From positions 1-44,129 of the forward strand of contig JASVEC010000135.1 in the NCBI GenBank assembly GCA_030770535.1: a stretch of DNA of 44,129 nucleotides, in the 5' to 3' direction. This DNA is from Batkoa obscura (Eukaryota; Entomophthoromycota; Entomophthoromycetes; Entomophthorales; Batkoaceae). The notes beneath the pieces are model-generated. The model had not been told where the DNA came from, searched no databases, and worked only from the letters and a program-made list of their open reading frames with translations. Positions 30,452 to 40,948 of the stretch are shown one piece after another. Each line of letters opens with the position of its first letter. Position 1 is the first letter of the stretch. A program made the position numbers and the translations under genes.

Positions 30452-31181
30452 AGTGTTTTTTGAATCGTGTAGTGCTAGAAATCATTTAAGCACATTTTTA
30501 AAAAAATATTAAAAATAAGCCGAAGGTCTGATTTTAGATAAAACTTCGTTATAGTACTTAGATCATTCCCTAATATTATACAATTTAAGAATATTCATGG
30601 TTAACTGAAGATAAATCAAATTAAAAAATTCCGTCATAAATGGAGTATAAATATTCTTAGTATTGATTCGTAATATTGTTTTCTTTGTATTAAATATTGG
30701 ATCAAATCCTATATCAAGATTTGATATATTATAGCTTTTTGACCTTTTTTTAAATGTCCGATTTAACAAAATTAGCTGGATAGTATTCAATACATTTAAC
30801 ATGCTTATATAAAGGCTACCATTTCTTTATGGCTTTGTTTAGTGAATTATTTTTCATGAAAGTATGATAGCTTTAAAGTAAATTCAGTATAATACCAGAT
30901 ATTAATATAAAATTATAATAGTGATATTTGACCATAAAAAAATCATAAAGTTTGGATCTAGGTTTATGTAATTAAATTAAGAGATTGAGTAAATTAGTAT
31001 TAACATCAATACTTAATTAAAATCTTTAGTCTAATATAAAATAGTTAAAGTAGAAAACGATTCTAATTGTCAATAGTACTTAACAAATTGTGTAAAAAAG
31101 CTAAATGTTAGTTAAGTTTCATATCATATTAAACTTGATAACCTATTTGAAATATGATTGTTTAGATATTTATTAATAAAT
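30452..31181. other. Intergenic, AT-rich, no gene seen
   Basis: A 79-residue minus-strand frame at 30563-30802 is rich in Ile, Leu, Asn and Lys, with no motif and no neighbours to support it. I see no other feature. Confidence 0.4.
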
Positions 31182-31275
31182 GGGGATGTTTTTTGGTTTC
31201 TGCTTTTTCCACCTTTTAAGCGCCATTTGAGCAGAAAAATTATTAGTAAAATCCTTAAACACAAAATACATCCCC
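31182..31275 (-). mobile_element. GGGG-MITE copy 11 (about 94 bp)
   Basis: It runs from GGGGATGTTTTTTGGTTTC to ACAAAATACATCCCC. If the element is taken to include one more base at each end (T...A), its flanks are TAAA on both sides. The core is AAGCGCCATTTGAGCAG. Confidence 0.83.
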
Positions 31276-32111
31276 ATAAACTTCATGCAAACATATACCA
31301 CTGTATGCATATTTATATTAAAAACTTTACATAAGTTGAAGTACTAGAGTTTCTTAATTGAGTTTTTCTACTACGTATATTTTTACAATAAAGTGTAAAG
31401 TTTATATTCTATTATATTAATTTATTGAAAATTTTTTGTTTTTGATATACGAAAAAGTGATAAAATTTAATAGTTTTAATTTTAACTTAATCTTTCAATA
31501 ACAATGTCAATTCATTATACAGTTTTCATTAACATACTGCTACATTTCTATAATTTTTAATATGTGTCAAATTGAAAAACTTTACTTAGGTTAATAAACC
31601 CAACATAAGCACGTATTTTATAAAAAATTATTTTTATTCTTATTTAGTTAAAAAATGGGAAAAGTGATGAAAACCGAAAAAAATGCCCCATATGCTGGAG
31701 GAGCACTTATTAATTATATTAAAGGACGAATATAGTTTCAAACAAAAGGTTACTGGAATCAAATGAAGTATTTAGACTGGAAGCGATTTTAGTATAGGAT
31801 TCTTATTCTTGCTTATGCCCCTTTTATTAAAAATGCTTTTTGCTCAAAACATTCATATTTAAGGTAGAACAAAAAATAGAGTAGAATAATGAGAAAAATA
31901 TAAGGGTGAAACATAAAGTTAATTGGTTTTGCTATTTTATTCATACTCACTCAGTTAATCTACCAGCTTGTTTACAATGTTTGGAAACTAAATTAAAAAG
32001 CACAAAAATTATAAAAATGGTAAAAATTTAAAAGAATTAATAAATTAAAAGAATTATGTAGTAACATAATAAATTAAACTAAAAGAAACAAAAAGGATTT
32101 AGTTTTCTTTT
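31276..32111. other. Intergenic with a MITE end fragment, upstream of the trypsin gene
   Basis: At 31650-31689 the stretch AAAAATGGGAAAAGTGATGA through AAAATGCCCC is the right end of the MITE family without its left half; ATAT follows. The rest is AT-rich, and 32000-32111 (A-rich, few C) should hold the trypsin promoter and 5' UTR. Confidence 0.45.
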
Positions 32112-32987
32112 ATGCGGCTAATAAAGATAATTGCAAGTGCTTTAGCTACCAGATGTCTAAGTAAACTAAATCGAGTTGACCCAAGAGGGTACGCAAAGGT
32201 TAAGCCAAGCCTTGAAACAATTCAGCAGAGTCTAACTGATAATCCAAACACATCAGATGGTAGAATAGTGGGAGGAGTAAAAGCAAACAAAAGTGAATTT
32301 CCATGGCTAGTATCAATTGGAAATCAATATAGTGGACATATGTGCGGTGGTACTTTGATTCATGAGAAAGTAGTCTTGACAGCAGCACATTGTATATCGG
32401 ATAAGTATGAAATGGAAGATTTGTACATTGGGTATGGAAAAAATGATCTGGATGGGGTTGATGGAGAAGAATATAAAGTTTTGAAAACAATCAAACATGG
32501 GAATTATAGCGAAAAGGGAATTGAATTATTAGATGATATTGGTATTTTTATATTAAAAGAAGAAGTTAAAGATGGGAAAATTGTACCAAAAATTAGCGAT
32601 ATTGAAGAGAATTATAAAGATGAATCTTTTATCGTTGCTGGTTGGGGACATACTAAGTTTGAAGGTCAAATGTCAAATTCCTTGTTAAAGGTTAGTCTTA
32701 AAATTATTGATACGAAAACATGTAAAAAAACATGGCCTTCTTTGGACGAGAAGTTTTCTATATGCGCTGGTACTAAAGAAGGAGGAAAAGATGCGTGCCA
32801 AGGAGATTCTGGTGGTCCCTTAATGAAGTCAGACGAAGATGGGCAATATTCAATTGTAGGTGTTGTTTCCAATGGGATAAAATGCGCAGAACCTGGTGTT
32901 CCTGGTACTTATGCTAAAGTCAGAAGCTACCTTCCATGGATTCAAAAAACTATGAAAAAAGAAAGTTTAGAATTACAATTAAAATGA
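32112..32987 (+). CDS. Trypsin-like serine protease (S1A) zymogen
   Basis: This intronless gene encodes 291 aa. The start gives a short hydrophobic leader MRLIKIIASALATRC, likely a secretion signal. A propeptide follows, ending in SDGR before IVGG (residues 52-55), the classic trypsin activation site. Catalytic residues are His93 in LTAAHC, Asp142 in LLDDIGIF and Ser233 in GDSGGP. Asp227 in DACQGDSGGP sits six before the serine, as in trypsins that cut after Lys or Arg. VAGWGH, SICAG and GVPGTYAKV also fit; six cysteines can form the usual bridges. S1A trypsins are rare in most fungi but multiplied in several insect-associated Entomophthoromycotina, where they digest cuticle protein. The DDIGIF variant of the usual NDIAL is unusual but leaves the acid in place. 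The gene stands alone between long spacers. Confidence 0.93.
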   Translation: MRLIKIIASALATRCLSKLNRVDPRGYAKVKPSLETIQQSLTDNPNTSDGRIVGGVKANKSEFPWLVSIGNQYSGHMCGGTLIHEKVVLTAAHCISDKYEMEDLYIGYGKNDLDGVDGEEYKVLKTIKHGNYSEKGIELLDDIGIFILKEEVKDGKIVPKISDIEENYKDESFIVAGWGHTKFEGQMSNSLLKVSLKIIDTKTCKKTWPSLDEKFSICAGTKEGGKDACQGDSGGPLMKSDEDGQYSIVGVVSNGIKCAEPGVPGTYAKVRSYLPWIQKTMKKESLELQLK

Positions 32988-33319
32988 ATAATTATTAATA
33001 CCACTTTTAGTGCTGGGTTTGTCAAGCGCTTATGCTTGCCCTACAGCTTTTGAATTTTATATTAAAGCAAATATAAGTAGACTTAATATTATTTTTGAAC
33101 TGCAAGAACATTTCGATATAAATAGCTTTAAGAATAGAACTTATAAAGCAATTATTAAAACTATATAAAACTTGGCAAAAATGCTTGTTAAGACATTCAG
33201 CTGTTTATATATCTTTTAAGATGATATTTAAACTCAAATACAGTGCATTAAGTTAATAAAGTACCAAATATAATATACATTGAATATTTTACATTGTTCT
33301 ATCGATACTATTTAATAAA
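32988..33319. other. 3' flank of the trypsin gene
   Basis: A short GC-richer motif CAAGCGCTTATGCTTG (33023-33038) just after the gene can fold into an imperfect hairpin and may belong to its 3' UTR or terminator. Otherwise AT-rich spacer. Confidence 0.35.
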
Positions 33320-33880
33320 TTTCACAAAACTTAGGTTCAATATTAATATGTCTTATTCATTTATCATTACCTTAGCATAAAGTGAATTTTATTCTCAACC
33401 ATCTAATAGGCTATAACACTAGTAAAATAATGAAAAATAATAAATGAAGTTAAAATATGTAAATTTTTATACAATTCTCAACTATGTCAATTATTTTAGC
33501 TAAATTAATCAAAGATGTTTCAGGAAACATACATAATTTTTTATAAACAATGAGTATTTACTATCAACTCGGCATAACATAGTTTTTATTCTCAAATTGA
33601 TTGGTATAGCTAATATTATTAATATTACCAACTATTATATTAATAAATGGTAAATAAAATGATTTCAAATGTACGAGTTTTTTTATACTATTCTCAACTA
33701 ATGGCCTATAATGTATAACTAATATCTTTTATACAATTTAGCAAACATTATGTAGCATAGTTTTAGTCATTGTTCTTCAAATAAACAACAGCAATTGAAA
33801 TAATGGTCATAAATTATTTTTTAATACGAAAATACCATTAAAGTTTTTTCACCATAATAAGGTTAATTTTAAATATACAA
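33320..33880. repeat. Degenerate tandem repeat, period about 190-210 bp
   Basis: Three worn copies of a motif can be lined up: AGCATAAAGTGAATTTTATT at 33374, GGCATAACATAGTTTTTATT at 33571 and GTAGCATAGTTTTAGTCATT at about 33753, each followed by TTCTCAA or TTCTTCAA. A second marker, TTTATAC(A/T)ATTCTCAACTA, recurs at about 33466 and 33677, and TTTATACAATTTAGC near 33728. The spacing suggests an old tandem array with heavy decay. AT-richness raises the chance of accidental similarity. Confidence 0.4.
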
Positions 33881-34871
33881 AACTGCACGAATTAAAGTTT
33901 ATTATCATTGTTTAAGTTTTATTATCAATATATAAGCTTACAATGATACTTCATTTTTTAGTACCTGGGATAATTAATAATAAAAAAACGTTAAGTTAAT
34001 AAAAAAAAGCTAGAATGTAGTAATTTACAATCTACTATAAATAGTAATAATAAATTAAAATTACATTAAAATATACTCACTTAGTCACTTTAAAATCTGT
34101 TTTATTGTTGTATTTTAAGTCTTTAAATTTAAAAAGAAAATGTTATCATTATATGAATAACGATTTCATTAAATATTACTCTTATGAGTCCTTATTTTAT
34201 TTATTTATTTTATATTTAGTATGACTTAAGTTGAAGTTAAATTTGTTTTTTTAAATCCCTATTTTCCTTTCCTGTATTATTCTCCTGAAAAATGATCTCA
34301 ATTAGTGGTTCTTAGTTCTATCTGCTATGAGGCTTTCAATATAAGGTCTAACTTGATTTAATACAAATTATTTACTAATACAGCTGGTTTTACCTCCATA
34401 AACTATTATTTTAAGTAATGGCTTATCTCATTTCTTTGAAACGAAACTATAATGCGTCATCATAAGGTGAAATTGATTTAACTTTTTTACACACTTTTTA
34501 TTACAAGTCTTTTTTAGCTTTCTTATTTCTCTCCAATGTATGAACCACAATTTTATTCTCTTTATCATTTTCAGTCAAAAGGGATTGAATTTAGCTTTTA
34601 CTCTTTATTTACACCAATCAACGTACAGAATTTGAAGGCATAAATTTATAAATTTAGATTTTCAAAGAATTGTAAACTTGAAGTTGAAAAAGCTAAGGGG
34701 TAATTATCATGCACTTGAAGTTAAAAGGTGTAGGATAACTTGCATAACTTCAACCACAATTTCAAAATTAATAGCTATTTTAAACTTAAGCCACTATAAA
34801 ATACTATAAATTACTCAAGTCCAGACAATTTTTATTTTAATTTTTTAAAACTAATTTTTGTCTGAAAATAA
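33881..34871. other. Long upstream region of the zinc-finger gene
   Basis: About 1 kb without a gene. Bases 34240-34700 are less AT-rich and pyrimidine-rich (for example TTTTCCTTTCCTG at 34262), as expected for a regulated promoter or long 5' UTR. No specific site is identified. Confidence 0.35.
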
Positions 34872-35711
34872 ATGTCACTCCATAATACAGAGTTAGGTTT
34901 AAACACATCTGCTGAACCAGCTACTAACAATTACCTGAAATTGCCCGTTGTTTCTAATGGCCTATTACCACCAAACTCCCCTATTTCTAATACCCCTCCA
35001 TACTCTTCACCCTATCATACAAAATTACCTTCTTTAAAGGATATTGTTGGACCAACGATCCCTAGTGGAGTACCACAGCGCAGACGTGGTTCTGTATCTG
35101 AATATTATTTAAACACCCCAATAAGTTTAGCTAAAAGCTCACCAGTATCTCCTAAATCGAGTCAAAATTCTATATCGATTCCATCTACGTTTAAACCCTA
35201 CAATTCATTGATGAATGAATCTTCTTTAAATAAAAATCTTTTAACTCAACGAGGAGGAAGAAGGAACCGTAGTTTTTCGGTGGTAGAAACGACCATGTTT
35301 AATCCATTTCATGATAACTCTCGCTTATTAAAAACTAGTTCTCCTAATTTTGAGACCAACTCGAATTTAACAAGTTTAAATCAAAGCCATATTCAACTTA
35401 GCTTGTTAAATGGCCACTATCAAAAGGCTGTAAATCAAACTTTAATTCAATCATGTCATGATCCTAATGATCGATTTAATTGTCTGGAATGTAAGGCTTC
35501 GTTTTCGCGTAAAAATTCCCTTAAAAGACATCTATTCACCCATACTTCTCAACGCCCTTATGTTTGCCATGCCTGTAATAAAAGCTTTTATAGAGCGGAT
35601 ATTTATAACCGCCACTTAAAATCGAAAAGATGTCAAAGGTCAAGAGAAATCGCTAATATCATTATGAGGGATAATCTGATTTATTCGCCTACTACTATAA
35701 TCGAAGAATAA
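34872..35711 (+). CDS. C2H2 zinc-finger transcription factor, two fingers
   Basis: This intronless gene encodes 279 aa. The first 190 residues are rich in Ser, Pro and Asn and look disordered, with basic-Ser sites RRRGSVS (Ser74) and RRNRSFS that fit PKA-type kinases. Two adjacent fingers lie at 202-254. Finger 1 is Cys204, Cys207, His220, His224 with CKASFSRKNSLKRHLFTH. Finger 2 is Cys232, Cys235, His248 and Cys254, a C2HC variant, with CNKSFYRADIYNRHLK. The linker TSQRPY is close to the canonical TGEKPY. Paired C-terminal fingers behind a disordered activator region are typical of fungal stress or nutrient regulators such as Msn2 or Crz1, but the exact orthologue cannot be told. It probably binds DNA in the nucleus. 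A MITE lies 102 bp past the stop codon. Confidence 0.88.
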   Translation: MSLHNTELGLNTSAEPATNNYLKLPVVSNGLLPPNSPISNTPPYSSPYHTKLPSLKDIVGPTIPSGVPQRRRGSVSEYYLNTPISLAKSSPVSPKSSQNSISIPSTFKPYNSLMNESSLNKNLLTQRGGRRNRSFSVVETTMFNPFHDNSRLLKTSSPNFETNSNLTSLNQSHIQLSLLNGHYQKAVNQTLIQSCHDPNDRFNCLECKASFSRKNSLKRHLFTHTSQRPYVCHACNKSFYRADIYNRHLKSKRCQRSREIANIIMRDNLIYSPTTIIEE

Positions 35712-35813
35712 TCAGATTAGATTTGGCTGTATTTTTATTATATATTGCATTTAAATTATTGCATTTTTTTTATAAAAAATAAAATTTTGTATAGTACTCA
35801 GCTTTAATGTTTA

Positions 35814-35910
35814 GGGATATTTTTCTTAACTTCATCACTTTTTCCATATCTTAAGCATTATTCGAGTGCAAAGACTATCAGTAAAATCCTCAAATAAAAA
35901 ATACATCCCC
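35814..35910 (-). mobile_element. GGGG-MITE copy 12, in the 3' flank of the zinc-finger gene
   Basis: It runs from GGGATATTTTTCTTAACTTC to AAAAAATACATCCCC in reverse orientation, with core TCTTAAGCATTATTCGAGTG. Flanks gttta and atttg fit a mutated ATTT-like duplication. It has drifted more than most copies. Confidence 0.8.
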
Positions 35911-37901
35911 ATTTGTATTTTATATCCAATAGTACTCTATTATTATAAAAGCTCTATAACTTTCATTTTGGTGTAATATTAAATACAACTAATCTCTTTC
36001 TTTATGAAAATGATTCAAATGACACTGTATCAAAACGCTTAGACTTTACGTATCTAAATAGTGTTTGTTAAGGTCAGTAAAGGGAGCTAACTACAAATTT
36101 AAAGAAAATAAGATGTAAGTTCTCATAAATTATAGAGAGATCGAAAGTTTCTTATATATAATCCATTTGTGCTATTTAAATTTGAATAAACGAAAATTCT
36201 TTAGCCAAAAAGTATTTATATTTGGATAGACAGACCTGAAGGGGAGTGGGACCAGACGCGAAACCAAAAACAAATTTTTAGTATTGTCAAAGAAATATCT
36301 ATATAGTATGCTACTTCAACTTACTTTTATCTTTGTATTACATTTCATTTTATTGTGTATCAACCCACTGTTATGTCTATTCTAAAAAAGCAGTAGGGTT
36401 TTAGTGCAAGTTTCAATACAATAAGTTAGCCGCAACAGGGTAATAAAGTAAATAGGGGAATTCAATAAAATTAGAGTGATATAAAACGAGGTGCGGATTT
36501 TCTCAAATAAAAATTGATTAACTTTAATATATTTTTATTTATTATGATTTTATGATTTTATGACCTAAATTAATAGCTAAAAATTACAAATTTAAATGAA
36601 ATTTGTTTTTACTCGGTGCTTTGAAGCAATCAGATTGATTTAATGGGGATGTGTGTTATTAGCTTTAAAGAATAAAATATAGTCATTAAAATAATAATCT
36701 TTAGATTAAAACCAAATTTTTAAAAACAGATATTAATATATATTATTAATAAGTAAACTACTATGTGTAATATAAATCCGCTATTTTAAAAAATTAAAAG
36801 TTAAAAATTAAATTTGTTTTAAAAAATTATCAAAATAGGAATCGGATTTAAATCCGAGATGTTAAAGTACTTTATAAGCAAGCGTTAATAAAGGATCGAT
36901 CTTATTTGAATCATAATAAATTAACCTTGACTTACCATTAATTCAATAAAGAAGAAACTTCAACCTCATTTTTAAAACTACATAAACAACAGTAAGACCT
37001 TATTATTAAACAAAAGCTCTCTAAAATGAGAAGTTTACTATATTGAACATTTCCAGAACAATTATGGGCATTTATATTAAGTCTGGCTTTTTTTATAAAA
37101 TTAAAACCAATCATAGTTGTTGTCATCTAGTTAAATATTCTAGCTTGTCCTCTATTTATACTATAACTAAAAATCATGATGAGGTTATATATTTTTGACT
37201 ACACACACTATATTGTAATTATTCAACTTTTATGAATTGCGGTAAACTGTTTTAAAAATTATTATTTAGACTAAATTTGACAAAAACTTAATTCTGTAAA
37301 TTGGCGATTTTAAAAAAATTCAAATTTGAATGCCGTTATTAAAACAATTAATTTTATTAATAATAGTCTATATATATTAGAGAACTGCGTCCATTTTACA
37401 AATTCAGAATTGGACCGAATTATTTTTGTAGAATTTAATAAAGTATACCTGAAAGGATGGATAGCATAACATACCAGAGAATCAGCCCAGAATCTTAGAA
37501 ATACTTTGTAAATTTGTAAAAAGCTATAATTTTAGTTTTCCAGCTTATAATAGTCCATTCACTTATATTATGTAATATATTAATCTAAATTCGCTAAAAA
37601 CTTTATTTTTATAAAGGGCTATCCCAAAAGGGGGAAAATAGTCTTGCTGAAAGTTTTTTTGGTCGAATTATTCCTTCAACTGCTAATAATCTAATATTTT
37701 TTAACTGTTATTTACTTGTTTTTTTAGACAGTATGTGCCTGATACTTTGAACTGGTAAACGCTCTTTAGACAAGTATTTTTCAAGTATTTTCTTGAAGTA
37801 GAAAATTCGAAATTTAATCTTCCTTCTTAAAAATGTGAATTCAATTAACACAAGTATCAAAATTTAATATTTAACATTCTTTCTGAAATGATTGAACCCA
37901 A
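35911..37901. other. Gene-poor region with minor motifs
   Basis: A probable MITE end GGGGATGTGTGTTATT sits at 36644. TCGGATTTAAATCCGA at 36842-36857 is a perfect 16-bp palindrome. AAGGGCTATCCCAAAAGG at 37614 faintly resembles the transposon terminus. A GC-richer patch lies at 36230-36260. A 62-residue minus-strand frame at 36938-37126 has no motif. No gene can be supported. Confidence 0.35.
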
Positions 37902-38060
37902 CTAAAATATTACAGAGTGCATAGTTTTTTTAAACCATATTTCTAGCAGCATGGAAAAAGAATTGAAAATGGTTCCTCTAGGACTCGCTTGATCCGTACC
38001 AAATCCCTTAGCTATTAGGCCGCGATCCTTCTTTATGCTAGTATGTTGAGTAAGGTTTCT
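37902..38060 (-). pseudogene. Possible gene relic, unidentified
   Basis: A minus-strand frame of 52 codons open from 38060 to a TAG at 37904-37902 has unusually balanced composition for this window. It includes IKKDRGLIAKGFGTDQ, ASPRGTIFNSFSMLLEIWF and KKTMHSVIF. No start codon or splice partner is seen. I read it as an exon left from a decayed gene; the family is not recognised. Confidence 0.28.
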
Positions 38061-38730
38061 TTAAATCGTAAAGTTATAAATAGCATATTGTAGCTATGTG
38101 ACTCTGTACATCCAATAGTAAATCTCAAAGCAATAGCTTTTAAGCCAATATAGATTAATAATTTCTTCAAGTGTTTTTTACTATATAAAGATTATAATTA
38201 TTCATTAACTTTAAAACTTGGTTATATAAACCTTATTAGTTGAAACAAAAGGGAGTTTACTCATTTGGTCATTATTAGTTTTGTTTTTGGAACTTTACAT
38301 TAATGCTCTAAACAATCCTCAATCCATTAAAATAATTATGACTTCTACCATTATTGAATTTTTCCCCGATTGGTGTATTGTGTGCCTTTAAATTAATAAG
38401 TATAGGTTAACTACTATATAGTCATATTTCGTAGTTGATGCATTGGTATGTTAAGGATGTGCATTTACTAATACAAAAACATACATACATGGTAGGTAAT
38501 CGGAGGTCTATGCTGCTGCTCAAGTTAATGCTAGTTTAAAAATAGGTCAGCATATTTTTTAACTAAATTTGATATAATAAGGCTTTATTATGATTTAGAT
38601 TTTATTTTCGTTAGTACTACCAGTAAATAGATGTATTTAAAAAGTAAAAGAAACATATAATCTATTATAAAAGGTAGACTTTTTATACTAAAGCAAACAA
38701 AAGAAAGGGGAATATCAAACAAGCTAATGT
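38061..38730. other. Intergenic, downstream of lipase copy 2
   Basis: AT-rich spacer with scattered GC-richer bits near 38500-38530. No frame or repeat is supported. Confidence 0.35.
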
Positions 38731-39855
38731 TTAAAACCCTTTCGAATACAAAAAATTAGAAATTCTCAAATAAAACTCAATGGTGTCTAAATTTGGACTA
38801 GGGTTTAAAAACAAAGACTTAGGCAAAGGAAGTTTTGGATTATGATGATATCTTGGATCCTGGAAACCCAAAAGTGATAAAAAAGCATAAATCCAACGAT
38901 ATCTTGATACCAAGTCAAAGTGGCTAGCTTCCACTGTTTCTACATGCTCACCCCATACTGAAGAGTTGAGTGCCACTATACCATCATTCTTTCCGGCTCT
39001 TTCTTTGATAATGCTCCATGGTAAATATAGTAAAGCGAATTTATTCATTTTTTCAATATAAGCGTTGTATGAAAAATATTTCACATCATTACAGTTCGGG
39101 GTATTAGGATTAAAAATGTTTTTACAGTAATCAGTAGTTAAATGATAGTAAGCGGGGGCATCCAGGTTAACCAGTAATTTATTAAGTAAAGGCCGGTTTG
39201 TATTTATGTCCGTATAGATTGGGTTTTCATTTTCTTTCTTCTTTCTCCCTAAATTTAAGTTTTCTTGACACCAATCCATAAATTGAGATCCATAATGTGG
39301 GGTAGATATTGTACTCAAACTCAATACTTTATATTTTTTGTTCTTTACTTTACTTATCAAATATCTACCATCTAACCCACCCATACTGTGCCCAATAATA
39401 TTAACTTCTCTATCGGACACTACCCTTTCTAAAAATAAATTTAATTGGTTCGTTCTCTCCTCAATACTCCCCGTTCTAAACTTGATTAATAAATAAAACT
39501 ATTTATAATAGTAATATTAAATCAAATTGTTAATTACCTTGGTACCTTTGCAATGATAACTTCATTCCCTAACTGTTTTAGTGATTCTGCGATCCCTTGC
39601 CAATAATTAATTTGTAAATAAGGGAAATTTTCAAATGCTATTTTATCATAACCATATAGGCCTAAAATCTGGGTTAATAACTTAACATATTTTTTATACC
39701 TACTTACCATGACATAGAACTATCGGATTCCTGCTTGCTTTATAAAATGGGGATAAAGTAAAATATGCCTTGTCAATGGTGGACAATGTTGAATTGCTTC
39801 GTATTTTGTTTAAATGATAAATAGCAGGTTTAATCCTTCTATATTTCAATTTCAT
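38731..39855 (-). CDS. Triacylglycerol lipase with bacterial-type (family I) active site, copy 2
   Basis: Exons 39855-39708, 39661-39538 and 39475-38731 join in frame to 338 aa; introns are 46 and 62 nt. The oxyanion motif is PIVLCHGLYGYDKIAFENFP, nucleophile GHSMGGLDGRYLIS (Ser121), acid Asp255 in GKNDGIVAL and base His276 in ASHFDLVSRY. It is collinear with copy 1 (for example STISTPH, DAPAYYHLTTDYC, FSYNAYI, FYLRISNFLYSKGF) over its whole length, with a shorter N-terminus. The first intron is at the same place (after CHG). The second intron of copy 1 is absent, and copy 2 has its own intron before RTGSIEER. No obvious signal peptide; the N-terminus MKLKYRRIKPAIYHLNKIRR is very basic, which could suit a mitochondrial or membrane-surface location. 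Likely substrates are neutral glycerides. Confidence 0.88.
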
Positions 39856-40415
39856 TTTTCTAACTAGTAAGCAGTTATAATATTAAAAATGATTATTATT
39901 ATTAATAGTTTTATTAAATAGTAAGTAATTAAAAAAATAATATGAGTTTTTTGGATTATTAAATTGAAATTTTCTTCATTCAACAATTTGATTTGTCCTT
40001 TATTTTTTATTTCCAATCATTTTAGTTCTTCAATCTGTTAATTTTTATCCCTATTGGTCAACAGATTTTCGGCTAAAAAGTGGAGAATCTGTTTCGAAAA
40101 AATTTAATCTCAGATTTAGCTATCTACTAAGATTTTTGGGGGAGGGGGGAAATGGACCTTTGAGCAGGGTCTTTCTTCTTTCAAAATTTTCAATGACGAA
40201 TAAATTTTCAGAAAAAGTTGCTAATAAATAAATAAATAAGAAGACCTTAAATGAGCCTAGTCTAAGGCTAGACTATTCAGCCTTAATATTGATCCTGATA
40301 ATAATATTGAATTTTAATCCTTGATAATGTTTATTATAGCATTTTAGTTGAAAATCTGGGTATATCGATTGTCTGTTAAAAGTAGATAAAGAGGCTTTTA
40401 ATTTGATCACTATTT
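39856..40415. other. Intergenic with a G-run and a hairpin
   Basis: Upstream flank of lipase copy 2. A G-run GGGGGAGGGGGG starts at 40138, the most GC-rich spot nearby. A perfect hairpin TAGTCTA-AGGC-TAGACTA lies at 40258-40275. No gene is seen. Confidence 0.45.
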
Positions 40416-40586
40416 GGGAATGTATTTCTGTGTTTAAGAATTTTGCTAATTTTTTCGCTCAAATAGTGCTTAAAAGATGGAAAAAACAATAAAACCAAAA
40501 AATGGAAGTGTTTTTTTTGGTTGGAATTTTTCTTGTCTAAAAATTGCTACAAAAAAAAGACCCTCGCCTATAGTGCATTCCCATTG
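40412..40586 (+). mobile_element. Decayed composite of GGGG-MITE sequences
   Basis: The left part from 40416 (GGGAATGTATTTCTGTGTTT) through CTTAAAAGATGG and CAATAAAACC is a recognisable plus-orientation copy. At about 40503 it runs into AAGTGTTTTTTTTGGTT, which resembles another terminus. The unit finally ends CATTCCC at 40582. Flanks ATTT (40412-40415) and ATTG fit a worn duplication. Probably one copy inserted in another, followed by decay. Confidence 0.6.
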
Positions 40587-40948
40587 AAAATTTATTTATT
40601 AGCTGTTTTTATTAGGAGTTTTCAGTACTTTTTAGTTCTGGTTTAATACGAAGGAATACAAGATGAACGATAGTATAGTAGATACAATAAATGGGCGAAA
40701 GGATAGATTAATTATTAATTTATTTCTTGCATTTTGAAATGTGAGTACTAATTAGGTAGATAGATCCAACTAAACAATAAAATCAATACAAAGAATAGCT
40801 CTTATTCCTAAGAATAACAGTTGGCTATTATTTTCTTGTTTTAATCTTGATTCTTATAATAAGACCAAAGAAGCTTTAGGAGTACTTAAAAATAGTCAAA
40901 TTGTAAGCAAGTAGAAAGAAACTAATCAGAAAGCAACTATATTATTAA
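40587..40948. other. Intergenic, AT-rich, no gene seen
   Basis: 3' flank of the small membrane-protein gene. Nothing further seen. Confidence 0.4.

Noticed and set aside
30563-30802. Minus-strand 79-aa frame
   Set aside because: Compositionally like chance frames in AT-rich DNA, no motif.
36938-37126. Minus-strand 62-aa frame
   Set aside because: No domain or splice partner, and composition close to background.
40138-40149. G-quadruplex at the G-run upstream of lipase copy 2
   Set aside because: Only one or two G-runs occur together; four separated runs are not present.
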